This document shows, one piece after another, positions 36,155 to 45,316 of a DNA stretch of 64,000 nucleotides. The position numbers and the translations under genes are program-made. The stretch comes from JAYPUA01 sp038133845 (GTDB lineage Bacteria; SAR324; NAC60-12). The stretch spans positions 45,433-109,432 of the forward strand of contig JAYPUA010000006.1 in the NCBI GenBank assembly GCA_038133845.1, in the 5' to 3' direction. Within the stretch, counting starts at the first letter, position 1, and each line of letters begins with the position of its first letter. The notes below the pieces were generated by a model. That model was given only the letters and a program-made list of their open reading frames with translations. It ran no database searches and had not been told where the DNA came from.

Positions 36155-37122
36155 GGGCGCAGGCGTGCCGGGACAGAGGCTCCCACTTCTTCGTAGTAGC
36201 GAATCGCCCCCGGGTGCAGAGGCACCGGAGTGGCGTCCAGCGTGAACTCGATTGTGGTCTGGTTGGCTGCCGGGTGTACGGCCTTGAGTTCATCAATGTG
36301 CTCGAACATGGCCTTGGTGATCGTGTAGGCCAACTCATCCGACATCTCCGAAGAGACGGTCAGGACATTGGGAACTCCAAGCACCGGGACTCCCTGGTCG
36401 ACCCCTTCATAGATGCCTCCGGCGAGGGTGGTGCGGGCAAAGATGGGGTTCGCGTTGCGGGCGGCCTGGATCTCGGCGCTGCTCAGTGGGATCATCCGGA
36501 TCGACTTGTTGGTGGCCAGGTTCATGATCGAGGAGGTCGGGGCGCCAACACTCCAGAATCCGGCGTCGATGTCTCCGTTGGCCAGCGCGTCTGCGGTCTC
36601 GTTGAAGTTCAGCCGCTGTGCATCGAGGTCATCATAGGTGATGCCGTTCGCGTTGAGGATTGTGCTGGCGTTGACCTCGGTTCCGGAACCGGGCGCACCT
36701 ACAGAAACCCGCTTGCCCTTGAGGTCCGAGAGGCTCTGGATGCCGCTGTTGGACAAGGTGACGATCTGCACCATGTTCGCATACATGGAAGCCAGTCCGC
36801 GAATCATGGGCAGCTGCTTGCCTTCAAAGCGTCCGGTACCGGTCTGGGCTTGCTGAACGGTGTCCGCCAGACCCAGTGCCAGATCGGCGTCGCCTGTGGC
36901 AATGAGCCCCATGTTGGCCACGGAGGCTCCGGTCACCTCTGCGGTGGCCTGGTAGCCCGGCACGTGTCGATTGATGACCTCTGCGAGCCCTCCTCCCATC
37001 GGATAATACACACCTCCGGTTCCTCCGGTGGCAATGGAGAGCTGCTCTTGAGCCATGAGTGAGCCTGCCGATAGCACGGCTGCGGCCACGACAGCAAGGT
37101 AGCGTAGGCTGATCTTTTTCAT
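36151..37122 (-). CDS. TAXI-family TRAP solute-binding protein
   Basis: 323 aa from the ATG at 37122, where the signal peptide MKKISLRYLAVVAAAVLSAG begins; the open frame starts earlier at 37161. The mature start LSIATGGTGGVYYPMGGGLA is the hallmark of TAXI periplasmic binding proteins, and VGAPGSGTEVNA follows near residue 135. It captures the substrate for the fused TRAP permease downstream. The AraC gene upstream may regulate the operon; direct repeats lie in the intervening region (37163-37236). Confidence 0.93.
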   Translation of the reverse strand: MKKISLRYLAVVAAAVLSAGSLMAQEQLSIATGGTGGVYYPMGGGLAEVINRHVPGYQATAEVTGASVANMGLIATGDADLALGLADTVQQAQTGTGRFEGKQLPMIRGLASMYANMVQIVTLSNSGIQSLSDLKGKRVSVGAPGSGTEVNASTILNANGITYDDLDAQRLNFNETADALANGDIDAGFWSVGAPTSSIMNLATNKSIRMIPLSSAEIQAARNANPIFARTTLAGGIYEGVDQGVPVLGVPNVLTVSSEMSDELAYTITKAMFEHIDELKAVHPAANQTTIEFTLDATPVPLHPGAIRYYEEVGASVPARLRP

Positions 37123-37162
37123 CTCGATTCTCTCTTCAGGTGTTTGATCTGAGGCGACCACC

Positions 37163-37236
37163 TCCTCCCTGCGAGGAGCGATCGTGCTTCATGCTTCCGG
37201 GATTTCACCAACAGGGATCACGTCCTCCCTGCGAGG
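37163..37236. repeat. Direct repeat pair upstream of the TRAP-TAXI operon
   Basis: TCCTCCCTGCGAGG occurs at 37163-37176 and again at 37223-37236, exactly 60 nt apart. Each copy is itself a short palindrome (CCTC-N5-GAGG). The pair lies in the 276-nt space between the AraC gene and the TAXI gene. AraC-type activators often bind direct repeats, so these are candidate operators. No gene is visible in this space. Confidence 0.5.
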
Positions 37237-37398
37237 GGCAACCCCCCTTGGGGTCCAGGGCTCTGCGGAGTCCTCTGGATGAGGCGGAGTTTGTACTGAA
37301 TTGAGGTGCGAACAGAGGGGGGACGCAGACCTCACAGTTTCCAATTGTCTCAAGATTGAGATCTTTGGCAACAAAAATTTTCTGATGTTTACGGAGGT

Positions 37399-38361
37399 TC
37401 AGACCGGAACTTGCTGTGAAGAAGACCAACGGAGTGGGGTGCGCAGGGTCTGGCGCTGTTGCGCCTGATACTGCTTTGGCGTGAGGCCGCGAATGCTCTT
37501 GAAGAGGTTGATGAAATAGCTCACCGAGGTAAATCCCATCATGAAGCACACATCCGTAACCGAGTGCTCCGGATGCTGCAGCAACTGGCAGGCTCGCTCG
37601 ACCCGCAGTTGGTTGATGTACTGCACCGGAGTAAGGCCGAACTCGTTCTTGAAGTAGCGGAAGAGGTTGGTTTTGCTCATGCATGCGTGGCGGGACAACT
37701 CCTCGATCGAGATGCCTCGATGCAGGTTGGCCTTGATGAACTCCGCGGCTTTGGAAAGCCCGTTGCTGGTGGTGTAGTGCTGGCTCTGATGCAGCCAGCG
37801 TCCGGAGGCTTCGTGCTGCATCATCCGGATGACCAATTCCATCACCTTGACGTCAATCAACTGATCCCGCAACGGATTGTTCTCCGTAAAGACGTTTACC
37901 AATTCGGAGACCACGCGCTCCAGATGTTGTGGGTTGCGGAAGTGGTACTGGTTCTGAGGGTCGTAGCTCCACTCTCCGGAGTCTTCAGAGCGGGGCATAC
38001 GCTCGTTCATGCGCCCCAGGATTTCGTAAAGTCTCCGGGTCTCAATTTCAACGGTGAGGCACTTGGTGGGATCTTCAAACGCGGCTTCCGGGAAGTCGAT
38101 GTAGATCTCTTCATCCGGAGGAACCACCAGCGACTCCCCGGGGAGAAAGTCGAACAGGGGATAACTGTCGAAATGGATCACTTTTCGACCGGTGACCATT
38201 CCACAGTAGAGAGGGTTGGAGGCGCTGAGTGCGACGCGCTCCGCACGTTGGTAGGTGTCGTAGACCGAAAACTCGGTGTCTTCACCTCCAAAAACGGTGC
38301 GGTTTTCAATCAACTTCAGTGGCTTGTGGGCCTGCTGGATGCGCTGAAGCTGCTGCTGCAT
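37399..38361 (-). CDS. AraC-family transcriptional regulator
   Basis: 320 aa. The N-terminal 200 residues form an AraC_N-like effector domain (GMVTGRKVIHFDSYPLFDFL, then a PGESLVVPP loop). The C-terminal 100 residues hold two helix-turn-helix motifs (ISIEELSRHACMSKTNLFRY and VTDVCFMMGFTSVSYFINLF). It lies directly upstream of the TRAP-TAXI operon on the same strand and may control it. An effector is not known. Confidence 0.9.
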   Translation of the reverse strand: MQQQLQRIQQAHKPLKLIENRTVFGGEDTEFSVYDTYQRAERVALSASNPLYCGMVTGRKVIHFDSYPLFDFLPGESLVVPPDEEIYIDFPEAAFEDPTKCLTVEIETRRLYEILGRMNERMPRSEDSGEWSYDPQNQYHFRNPQHLERVVSELVNVFTENNPLRDQLIDVKVMELVIRMMQHEASGRWLHQSQHYTTSNGLSKAAEFIKANLHRGISIEELSRHACMSKTNLFRYFKNEFGLTPVQYINQLRVERACQLLQHPEHSVTDVCFMMGFTSVSYFINLFKSIRGLTPKQYQAQQRQTLRTPLRWSSSQQVPV

Positions 38362-38507
38362 GTATCCTCCGTGATGCCCCCTACAGGGAAGAGTGCGGCT
38401 TGTTACGAGACAAGACAGGCTGAATTAAGGAAAAAGAGGCCCAAAAAGTCAAGGTCAAACGAGGGTTCTCGTGTGGAGGGCTATCCGCTGCAATCGCCTC
38501 AAATACG

Positions 38508-38536
38508 TTGTCAAATCAGTCTCTGCCTGCTAAAGT
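38508..38536 (+). promoter_or_regulatory. Candidate sigma-70-type promoter for cytochrome c
   Basis: TTGTCA (38508-38513), 17 nt, then TAAAGT (38531-38536). The -35 box has one mismatch and the -10 box two. It lies 84 nt before the cytochrome c ATG in the otherwise empty 38362-38620 region. Confidence 0.4.
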
Positions 38537-38620
38537 GCACGGGCTGTATCCAGCACTCCGCCGCAACGGAGAATCCAGGCCTGCGGGCCCACCCAACCGA
38601 AATCCTTCAAGGAGTATTTA

Positions 38621-39250
38621 ATGAAGAAATTCAATGCCATTAGCCTCGCCCTCATTGCGGGACTTTTCCTGGTCAGCAGCGCTCAGGCCGCTGGAGATGC
38701 CGCCAAGGGCAAGGGGCTCTACGCCGTCTGTTCTTCATGTCACGGTGCGAATGGAGAGGGAAATGCTGCGCTGAACGCCCCCCAGATTGCTGGGCAGCAG
38801 GAGTGGTATGTGGCCCGCCAACTGAACAACTACAAGGCTGGAATTCGGGGAACGCATCCGGAGGACGTCTACGGAGCGCAGATGCGTCCGATGTCCATGA
38901 CGCTGGCCAACGAGCAGGCAGTCAATGACGTGTCCGCATACATCGCCTCCCTCAAGCCGAAGCCTGTTGCTCAAACGGTGAAAGGCGACGCTGCCAAGGG
39001 CAAGGCCGCTTTTGCCGTTTGTGCCTCCTGCCACGGAGCCAACGGAGAGGGGAACCAGGCCTTGAATGCTCCGCGCATTTCCACGCAGTACGACTGGTAC
39101 ACGGTCCGTCAGATCAACCACTTCAAGAAAGGCATCCGGGGAGCAAATCCCAAAGATGTTTACGGAGCGCAGATGCGTCCGATGTCCATGACGTTGGCGA
39201 CCGATCAGGCGGTCAACGACGTAGCGGCGTTCCTGGCCTCGCTCAAGTAG
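38621..39250 (+). CDS. Diheme c-type cytochrome (c4/c553-like)
   Basis: 209 aa with AAGGAG upstream of the ATG and a signal peptide (MKKFNAISLALIAGLFLVSS, then AQA). Two class I domains follow, each with one heme site: CSSCH near residue 39 and CASCH near 131. The domains are very similar, sharing CHGANGEGN and YGAQMRPMSMTLA; the Met in this last segment is the likely axial ligand. A periplasmic electron carrier for oxidases or dehydrogenases is expected. No oxidase gene is nearby. Confidence 0.93.
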   Translation: MKKFNAISLALIAGLFLVSSAQAAGDAAKGKGLYAVCSSCHGANGEGNAALNAPQIAGQQEWYVARQLNNYKAGIRGTHPEDVYGAQMRPMSMTLANEQAVNDVSAYIASLKPKPVAQTVKGDAAKGKAAFAVCASCHGANGEGNQALNAPRISTQYDWYTVRQINHFKKGIRGANPKDVYGAQMRPMSMTLATDQAVNDVAAFLASLK

Positions 39251-39268
39251 TTGGGGACTCTCCCTTCC

Positions 39269-39291
39269 GGACGGAGCCTCCGGTTCCGTCC
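39269..39291. terminator. Hairpin between convergent genes
   Basis: GGACGGA (39269-39275) and TCCGTCC (39285-39291) form a perfect 7-bp stem with a 9-nt loop between the ends of the cytochrome and kinase-like genes. No T-run follows. Confidence 0.45.
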
Positions 39292-39315
39292 AGATCCCCC
39301 TCCAAGCCTCTCAGG

Positions 39316-40020
39316 CTATCCCGCCCACAGTCCCAGGTTCTCCAGCTGAAAGGCAACCAGCCGCGCGATCTCGTCCGGAGTGTGCCGAGCGTTGTTCAGG
39401 ATCATGTGGTAATGCTCCGGGTCTGACGCCGAGGCATGCGTGAAGTGTCGGAAGTACTCCTCACGCTGACTTTGCCGCGTTGCCACCAGCTTCCGGGCGG
39501 CCTCCTCCTCAAGGTCCTGGGTCTGGGCGATGTTCCGGACCCGGAACTCCAGAGGCGCGATCAGGCGCACATGGAGACAATGGGGAAGGCTCTGAGTGAT
39601 GATGGTTCCGCCTCTGCCCACGATGATGCAGTTCCCCCGAGTTGCGGCCTCCCGGATCACCTGCCGGGTGTACTCGAAGATTTCCAGGGAGCTGGCCTGA
39701 CCGGCGGAAGTGAACAGGGAGATCATGGAGCGAAAGACCGGATCTGCCTGAGAAACGGAGTCGATCCGTGTGATCGGAAACCCGGAACGCGCAGCAACTT
39801 CTTCCAGGATCGTCTTGTCCAGAATCGACCACGGGCGTTCCGGAGTCTCCAGCAACCGCTTCAGCGCCTCGGCCACCGGATACCCCTGGCAGCCGAACTC
39901 CCGGGAGAGCGTGATGCAGGGCTGTACGGAGGTCTCTGGCCCCCGCCCCTTGATCTTGTCGAACCAAGCCTTGAGCTGGTTCTCCATGTTGATGGTGATG
40001 GGCAATTTGATCGAAGACAT
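39316..40020 (-). CDS. Cytidylate kinase-like family protein
   Basis: 234 aa, start supported by GGAGG four nt upstream. It fits the cytidylate-kinase-like (Cytidylate_kin2) group: ITLSREFGCQGYPVAEALKR stands where a P-loop would be, and GNCIIVGRGGTIITQSLPHC and a LIAPLEFRVRNIAQ lid follow. The classical GxxGxGK loop is not intact, as is usual for this group, so kinase activity is uncertain. The function of these proteins in bacteria is unsettled. Confidence 0.75.
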   Translation of the reverse strand: MSSIKLPITINMENQLKAWFDKIKGRGPETSVQPCITLSREFGCQGYPVAEALKRLLETPERPWSILDKTILEEVAARSGFPITRIDSVSQADPVFRSMISLFTSAGQASSLEIFEYTRQVIREAATRGNCIIVGRGGTIITQSLPHCLHVRLIAPLEFRVRNIAQTQDLEEEAARKLVATRQSQREEYFRHFTHASASDPEHYHMILNNARHTPDEIARLVAFQLENLGLWAG

Positions 40021-40219
40021 GTGCCCTCCGCGACATGTGAGGAACGTGGCGGGTCCTAATGTCCAGTTAACGCCCGGAAGGTCCGAAGTGCAATCCGCAA
40101 TTTCCCTGAGAATTGCAGGGGAATTACAGTGCCGCTACCGACTTCCGGAGAGCACCTTGCACCACGAAGCGAAAGTCTTTAAAATAGCGAAATTTCTCCC
40201 AAGCCTCTGCCCGGACTCC

Positions 40220-41524
40220 ATGGACCAACAACTTGATCTGCCTGCCTCCTCCACGGAGGACTCCGCTCTCTCCGGAACCGACTCCCCGGCCAGCCTCCCG
40301 GACTTCAGTGCTGCCGAATTGCTGGAGGCTCCTTCATCGGTGAGGCTCGACACGCTCCTTCCCGCAGAGCCGCTGTTGCTGATGGGAGCCGGACCCGTGC
40401 CGATTTCTCATGCGGTGTCTCGTGCGAACGGAGTGGTGATCAATCATCTTGGGGAAACGATGGATACGGTGGTCAAACACCTCAAGCGGATGACCCGGTA
40501 TGCGTTTCAGACGGAGTCGGACAAGATCTTCGGGGTCTCCGGTCCGGCCTCGGCCTCGCTGGAGATGGCAGTCACCAATTTGCTCTGGCCCGGACGTCGC
40601 GCGCTGGTGCTCAAGGTGGGAACCTTCAGCGGTCGTTTGGGAGAGATGGCCGAAGGAGTGGGAGCCGAGGTGGACGTCATCGAGGCCGAAGCGATCCGGC
40701 CAATCTGGGCCGAAGAGGTGGAGGCGGCTCTGCGGAAGAAGTCTTACGACGTGCTGACCGTGGTTCAGGGCGAAACTTCTTGCGGGGTCCACACCACAGA
40801 GTTGGAAGAGATCGTTCGGCTGGCGAAGAACCACGGAGCGCTGGTGGTCACGGATGCGGTGGTGACTCTGACGACCATGCCGCTGCTGATGGATCAGTGG
40901 GGCATTGACGCAGCGATTGCCGGAGGACAGAAGGGGCTGGCCTCGATTCCGGGAGTCTCGATGCTGGCCTTCTCGGAGGAGGCGTGGAGCGTCATTGAGC
41001 AGCGGACTGCTCGGCAAACGCACTGGTGCTTTGACGCGCTCCGGGCCCAGAAGTTCTGGGGGCATCAGCAGTATCACTACACCGCGCCGGTTCCGGGGGT
41101 CCTCGCCATGCACGAGGCGATGCGCCAGATCTGTGAGGAGACCCTGCCCGTGCGCTTCCGGAGGCATTATGTCTGCTCTCGCGCTCTGCAGGCCGGCGTT
41201 GAGGCCATGGGGCTGGAACTGTTTGTCCCGGAAAACTATCGACTGAACTCCGTGGTGGCCATCAAGCTCCCTGAAGGCGTGAACAGCGCGGCAGTGCGGA
41301 AGACCATGTCTTCGCGCTTCAACGTGGAGATCTCCGGAGCCTTCGGTCTCGACATCGTTCGGATTGGCCAGATGGGAGAGCAATGCCGCTCCCATAACCT
41401 CTTCAAGGTGCTCTACGCGCTTGGGATGAGCTGTCAGATGCAGGGCATCCCGCTGGACGTCAGCCACGGCATGGCTGAGCTGGAGCGGCATCTGGACGTC
41501 GGACCGGGAACCCACGTGGTCTGA
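40220..41524 (+). CDS. Class V aminotransferase (alanine/serine-glyoxylate type)
   Basis: 434 aa from the ATG at 40220; the open frame begins at 39770 but upstream codons overlap the opposite gene's promoter area. PLP fold type I: SGPASASLEMAVTNLL, VQGETSCGVH, VTDAVVTLTTMPL, and GGQKGLASIPGVSM with the PLP lysine. Relatives are alanine-glyoxylate, serine-glyoxylate and pyridoxamine-pyruvate aminotransferases. The first 45 residues are a low-complexity extension. The stop overlaps the start of the helicase gene (TGATG). Confidence 0.88.
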   Translation: MDQQLDLPASSTEDSALSGTDSPASLPDFSAAELLEAPSSVRLDTLLPAEPLLLMGAGPVPISHAVSRANGVVINHLGETMDTVVKHLKRMTRYAFQTESDKIFGVSGPASASLEMAVTNLLWPGRRALVLKVGTFSGRLGEMAEGVGAEVDVIEAEAIRPIWAEEVEAALRKKSYDVLTVVQGETSCGVHTTELEEIVRLAKNHGALVVTDAVVTLTTMPLLMDQWGIDAAIAGGQKGLASIPGVSMLAFSEEAWSVIEQRTARQTHWCFDALRAQKFWGHQQYHYTAPVPGVLAMHEAMRQICEETLPVRFRRHYVCSRALQAGVEAMGLELFVPENYRLNSVVAIKLPEGVNSAAVRKTMSSRFNVEISGAFGLDIVRIGQMGEQCRSHNLFKVLYALGMSCQMQGIPLDVSHGMAELERHLDVGPGTHVV

Positions 41525-42936
41525 TGTCCGAAACGGGGCTGACCTTCCGCTTTGACCGCGGGACGCTGCTTCTGGACTGGAACGGCAGCTCCCGAATTCC
41601 AGAGACGGTGACCCCGTTGCTCGAAGGCGTCACTTGGGATGAACGAGTCCAGGGATGGCGCGCGCCGGCCTGGAAGTACCGCGAGTTGGTCCTCTCCATC
41701 CATCGTGCAGGCCTGCCGTACCAGGACCAGGCCCGGGAGTTCCAGCCGATCGACCTTCCGCTTCGACAAGACCTCCAACCACGCCCCTACCAGCAAGAGG
41801 CTGCTCATGCCTGGCTGGAGCAGCAGCGCGGCGTGGTGGTCCTGCCCACCGGCGCGGGCAAGACGATTCTGGCCGTGATGCTGATCTCCCGCACGGCACG
41901 CCCCACCTTGATTCACGTCCCCACACTTGATCTGATGCGCCAGTGGCACACCGTGCTACAGGAACACTTTGCCTGTCCCATTGGACTCCTTGGCGGGGGG
42001 GTTCAGGACCTTCAGCCCATCACGGTGGCCACCTACGACTCCGCGCTGATTCATGTTCCGCAGATTGGGAATCGCTTCGGGTTGCTGGTGTTTGATGAAT
42101 GCCACCACCTTCCCGGAGATCAGGTGCAGTTCACGGCGCTTGGATCGATCGCCCCCTTTCGACTGGGGCTGACAGCTACTCCGGAGCGTAGCGATGGACG
42201 CGAGGAAGTGCTTTACGAGCTGTGTGGGCCGCTCTGCTACGAAGCGCACATCGATGAACTGCAGGGACGAACGCTGGCTCCGTACGACGTCCAGACCGTC
42301 CAAGTGCAGATGCTTCCCGAAGAGGAAGAGGCGTACTGGACACAGCGAGAGAAGTACACGCAGTTCCTCCGGCAGGAGCGCATCGACATGCGGGGAAGCG
42401 GAGGCTGGAAGAATTTTCTCTGGAAGAGCAGCCGCAGTGTGCGAGGGCGCGAAGCGTTCCAGGCCTACTTGGCTCAGAAGCGACTCAGTCAGGCCTCTGC
42501 CGCGAAGGAGGAGGCCGTCTGGAACATACTTCGCCGCCACGCCCAGGACCGGATCATCATCTTCACACAGGACAATGAAACCGCCTACCGGCTGGGACGG
42601 AACTTCTTTCTGCCGGTGCTCACCCACCACACCAAGCTCCCGGAGCGTCAGGCTTTTTTGCAGGCCTTTCGTGAGGGCGAGTATCCGGTGCTGGTCACCT
42701 CAAAGGTGCTCAACGAGGGGGTGGACGTTCCAGAGGCAAACGTGGGGGTCGTGGTTTCCGGAAGCGGAAGCATTCGGGAGCACGTTCAGCGCCTGGGACG
42801 CATCCTCCGCGGACGTCCGGGCAAGCGGGCGTTGCTGTATGAGCTGGTGTCTCGGAACACTGGGGAACAGTTTGTCAACAAGCGCCGCCGCCAGCATCGG
42901 GCCTACGAGCGCTCCGGATCGCTACCAGGCACCTGA
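41524..42936 (+). CDS. XPB-like superfamily 2 DNA helicase
   Basis: 470 aa. An N-terminal domain of about 85 residues resembles the damage-recognition domain of archaeal and bacterial XPB. It is followed by motif I (LPTGAGKT), motif II (FDECHH), motif III (LTATPERSDG) and motif VI (QRLGRILRGR). An insert near residues 260-300 stands where XPB has its thumb. XPB-type helicases unwind DNA in repair. Translation is probably coupled to the aminotransferase before it, although the two have no obvious functional link. Confidence 0.88.
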   Translation: MSETGLTFRFDRGTLLLDWNGSSRIPETVTPLLEGVTWDERVQGWRAPAWKYRELVLSIHRAGLPYQDQAREFQPIDLPLRQDLQPRPYQQEAAHAWLEQQRGVVVLPTGAGKTILAVMLISRTARPTLIHVPTLDLMRQWHTVLQEHFACPIGLLGGGVQDLQPITVATYDSALIHVPQIGNRFGLLVFDECHHLPGDQVQFTALGSIAPFRLGLTATPERSDGREEVLYELCGPLCYEAHIDELQGRTLAPYDVQTVQVQMLPEEEEAYWTQREKYTQFLRQERIDMRGSGGWKNFLWKSSRSVRGREAFQAYLAQKRLSQASAAKEEAVWNILRRHAQDRIIIFTQDNETAYRLGRNFFLPVLTHHTKLPERQAFLQAFREGEYPVLVTSKVLNEGVDVPEANVGVVVSGSGSIREHVQRLGRILRGRPGKRALLYELVSRNTGEQFVNKRRRQHRAYERSGSLPGT

Positions 42937-42951
42937 GCAGCTTCCGGGGCA

Positions 42952-43641
42952 TCAGGTTGCCGCTCCGCGCCAACGGTTCCAGGCGGTTTTGACCAGCCAT
43001 GGAAACACGGCCAGCAGCACAAACGCCCCGATCAGCGTCGGAGAGGCCACATCGGCAAGAGATTCGATCTTGCCTAGCTCCGATCCTGCGTTGACGTAGA
43101 CCAAGGTTCCCGGGAGCATCCCGGTTTGGCTGATCAGGTAGAACTTGAGGGCGGGCATGCGCGTCAACCCCATCCCCAGATTCACCAGAAAGAACGGAAC
43201 TGCCGGGACCAGGCGCAGGGCAAACAGCGAGTAGGCGCCTTCTCGCTCGACCCCGCTATGAAGCGGCTCCAGCCTCTGTCCGAATTTTTGCTGCACCCAG
43301 TCCTTGAGCAGAAAGCGGGCGATCAGCATCGCCAGCGTCGCCCCCAGACTGCTGGCAAAAGAGACCACCAGCAGCCCGGTTCCCACCCCAAACAAGGCTC
43401 CTCCGGCCAGCGTGAGCACGGCGGCTCCCGGGAGGGAAAGGGCCGTGGTGAGGACATAGAGCAGGAAGTACGAGGCCAACGTCTGAAAGGGGGCTGCAGC
43501 ATAAAACGTGGCCAATTGATGTTGAGAGGCCTTGAGAAATTCCAGACTCAGGTAGGTCCCGAGGTCAAACGCCAGGAACGCTGCGATTGCCGCACACAGC
43601 AGCAGAAAGGCACCCCACCTCCAAATGGTCCGAGATGGCAT
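42952..43641 (-). CDS. TVP38/TMEM64 (SNARE-associated/DedA-like) membrane protein
   Basis: 229 aa with about six hydrophobic segments. The family core is LSLPGAAVLTLAGGALFGVG, then FALRLVPAVPFFLVNLGMGL. DedA-related proteins act as lipid scramblases or carriers in the inner membrane. It starts 1 nt after the flavoprotein gene stops; this pairing of TVP38 with a mercuric-reductase-like enzyme recurs in many bacteria. The role is unknown. Confidence 0.88.
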   Translation of the reverse strand: MPSRTIWRWGAFLLLCAAIAAFLAFDLGTYLSLEFLKASQHQLATFYAAAPFQTLASYFLLYVLTTALSLPGAAVLTLAGGALFGVGTGLLVVSFASSLGATLAMLIARFLLKDWVQQKFGQRLEPLHSGVEREGAYSLFALRLVPAVPFFLVNLGMGLTRMPALKFYLISQTGMLPGTLVYVNAGSELGKIESLADVASPTLIGAFVLLAVFPWLVKTAWNRWRGAAT

Positions 43642-43642
43642 G

Positions 43643-45085
43643 TTACCTCCTCTGCCAGCGATGAAACAGCCCCAGCGCCTTCAGCAGCCCGGATGGGACA
43701 CGCTGTTTGCGCCAGACCCCGGCCGCGAGTTTGCTCGATTCGGCAAACGTGGGGTAGGCATGAATGGTCCGGAGGATCGCGTTTAGCCCCAAGCCGTGCT
43801 TCATGGCCAGAACATACTCTGCCAGCAACTCGCCCGCGTGAGGCCCACAGATCGAGACCCCGAGCAGACGATCTTTTCCGGGAACCGTGAGGATCTTCAG
43901 CATTCCGGAGGCCTCGCCGTCGGTGATCGCACGGTCCAGGTGTTCAAACCCCCAAGAGGTCACCTCGTACGGAACTCCCTGAAGCCGCGCTTCCTGCTCG
44001 TTGAGACCAACTCGGGCGACCTCCGGGTCGGTGTATGTGCACCAGGGAACCACCGAGTAGTCGGCGGCAAACCGCTTCCACGGCGAAAAGAGCGCGTTGA
44101 CCGCAGCATACCAGGCCTGATGTCCAGCCATGTGGGTGAACTGATACGGTCCTGCAACGTCTCCGCAGGCGTACAGGTGTGGTACGGAGGTCTGCAGGAA
44201 ATCATCCACACGAATGGTTCCCTCCGGATTCAGCTCGACGCCCAACTCCTCCAGCCCGAATCCTTCCGTGTTGGCCTGCCGTCCTGCGGCGATCAGGAGG
44301 TGATCGACCTCGACCTGCTGTGTGGAGCCTTCGTCTCCAGAGCTCAAATGAATGCGAGTTCCTCCAGAGTGCCGTTCCACGCGCTCAATGCGAACTCCGG
44401 AATGCACCGTGATGCCTTCTGTCTGGAAGCGCTCACGGATGGCCTCGGTGACGTCTTCATCCTCACGGGGAAGCAGGTGGTGGGCATCGTGGATGATCTG
44501 AACCTGTGAGCCCAGCCGTGAAAAGGCCTGGGCCAGTTCGCAGCCGATCGGTCCACCTCCAATCACCGCGAGCCGCTGTGGCAGTTCTTTCCACTCCCAC
44601 AGGTTCTCCGAGTGGGAAAAGGAGACCTCCGAAAGCCCTGGGATCGGAGGGACTTGGGGACGAGCTCCGGTGGCGATCACGACCTTGCGTGTGGTGAGTC
44701 GACGCCCGTGGACTTCCACCTCCTGTGGCGAACACACTCGAGCCTCTCCAGTGAAGCATTCCACCCCAAGCGAGGTGAAGCGCTCCACGCTGTCGTTGGG
44801 GGCAATCTGCTCAATCGCCTGCCGTACGTGCCGCGTGACTGCAGCGAAGTCTACCTTTCCTGAGGTCTGGAGGCCCAAAGCCGTGGCTCCGTGCAGTTGA
44901 TGGACACGCTTGGCACAGGCAATCAGGGCTTTGCTGGGGACACATCCGGTGTTCAGGCAGTCGCCGCCCATGCGGTCTTTCTCAATCAGGGCGACGCGTG
45001 CCCGGATCGTTGAGCCGACCAACGAGGTGACCAGACCGGCAGCACCTCCTCCGATCGCTACGAGGTTGTAGTCAAAACGGGGCAT
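43643..45085 (-). CDS. Mercuric-reductase-like FAD-dependent disulfide oxidoreductase
   Basis: 480 aa from the ATG at 45085 with GGAGG just upstream; the frame is open to 45238. FAD site GGGAAGLVTS, redox-active pair in GGDCLNTGCVPSKAL, NAD(P)H site VIGGGPIGCELAQAF, and the active-site His-Glu in HAYPTFAESS. It lacks the MerA N-terminal heavy-metal domain and C-terminal Cys pair, so real mercury reduction is unlikely. It is probably co-transcribed with TVP38. The substrate is unknown. Confidence 0.88.
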   Translation of the reverse strand: MPRFDYNLVAIGGGAAGLVTSLVGSTIRARVALIEKDRMGGDCLNTGCVPSKALIACAKRVHQLHGATALGLQTSGKVDFAAVTRHVRQAIEQIAPNDSVERFTSLGVECFTGEARVCSPQEVEVHGRRLTTRKVVIATGARPQVPPIPGLSEVSFSHSENLWEWKELPQRLAVIGGGPIGCELAQAFSRLGSQVQIIHDAHHLLPREDEDVTEAIRERFQTEGITVHSGVRIERVERHSGGTRIHLSSGDEGSTQQVEVDHLLIAAGRQANTEGFGLEELGVELNPEGTIRVDDFLQTSVPHLYACGDVAGPYQFTHMAGHQAWYAAVNALFSPWKRFAADYSVVPWCTYTDPEVARVGLNEQEARLQGVPYEVTSWGFEHLDRAITDGEASGMLKILTVPGKDRLLGVSICGPHAGELLAEYVLAMKHGLGLNAILRTIHAYPTFAESSKLAAGVWRKQRVPSGLLKALGLFHRWQRR

Positions 45086-45316
45086 TTCCTCCACAGGGAC
45101 AGGGGGTTCCAAAGTCTCCAACACCCTATCGGGTTCCTTCGAGCCGTCAAAGGAAAACAGGACGACTTCCCGCAGGTTCCGGTAGATTTGCTGATTTTGC
45201 AGAGAGGCAGTTGTGGAAAAATAGAGGCTGGGGAGCAAGAACAGTCAATGGCCGGAAGGAGAACAGAGCGCTGCCAAGCCCCCTGTATCTCCCCAACTCA
45301 AATGTGAGGAGGAGTG

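Noticed and set aside
39316..40020. Standard cytidylate kinase (cmk)
   Set aside because: No intact P-loop; the sequence belongs to the cytidylate-kinase-like group, so the gene symbol is withheld.
43643..45085. True mercuric reductase (merA)
   Set aside because: No heavy-metal-binding N-terminal domain, no C-terminal Cys pair and no mer genes nearby.
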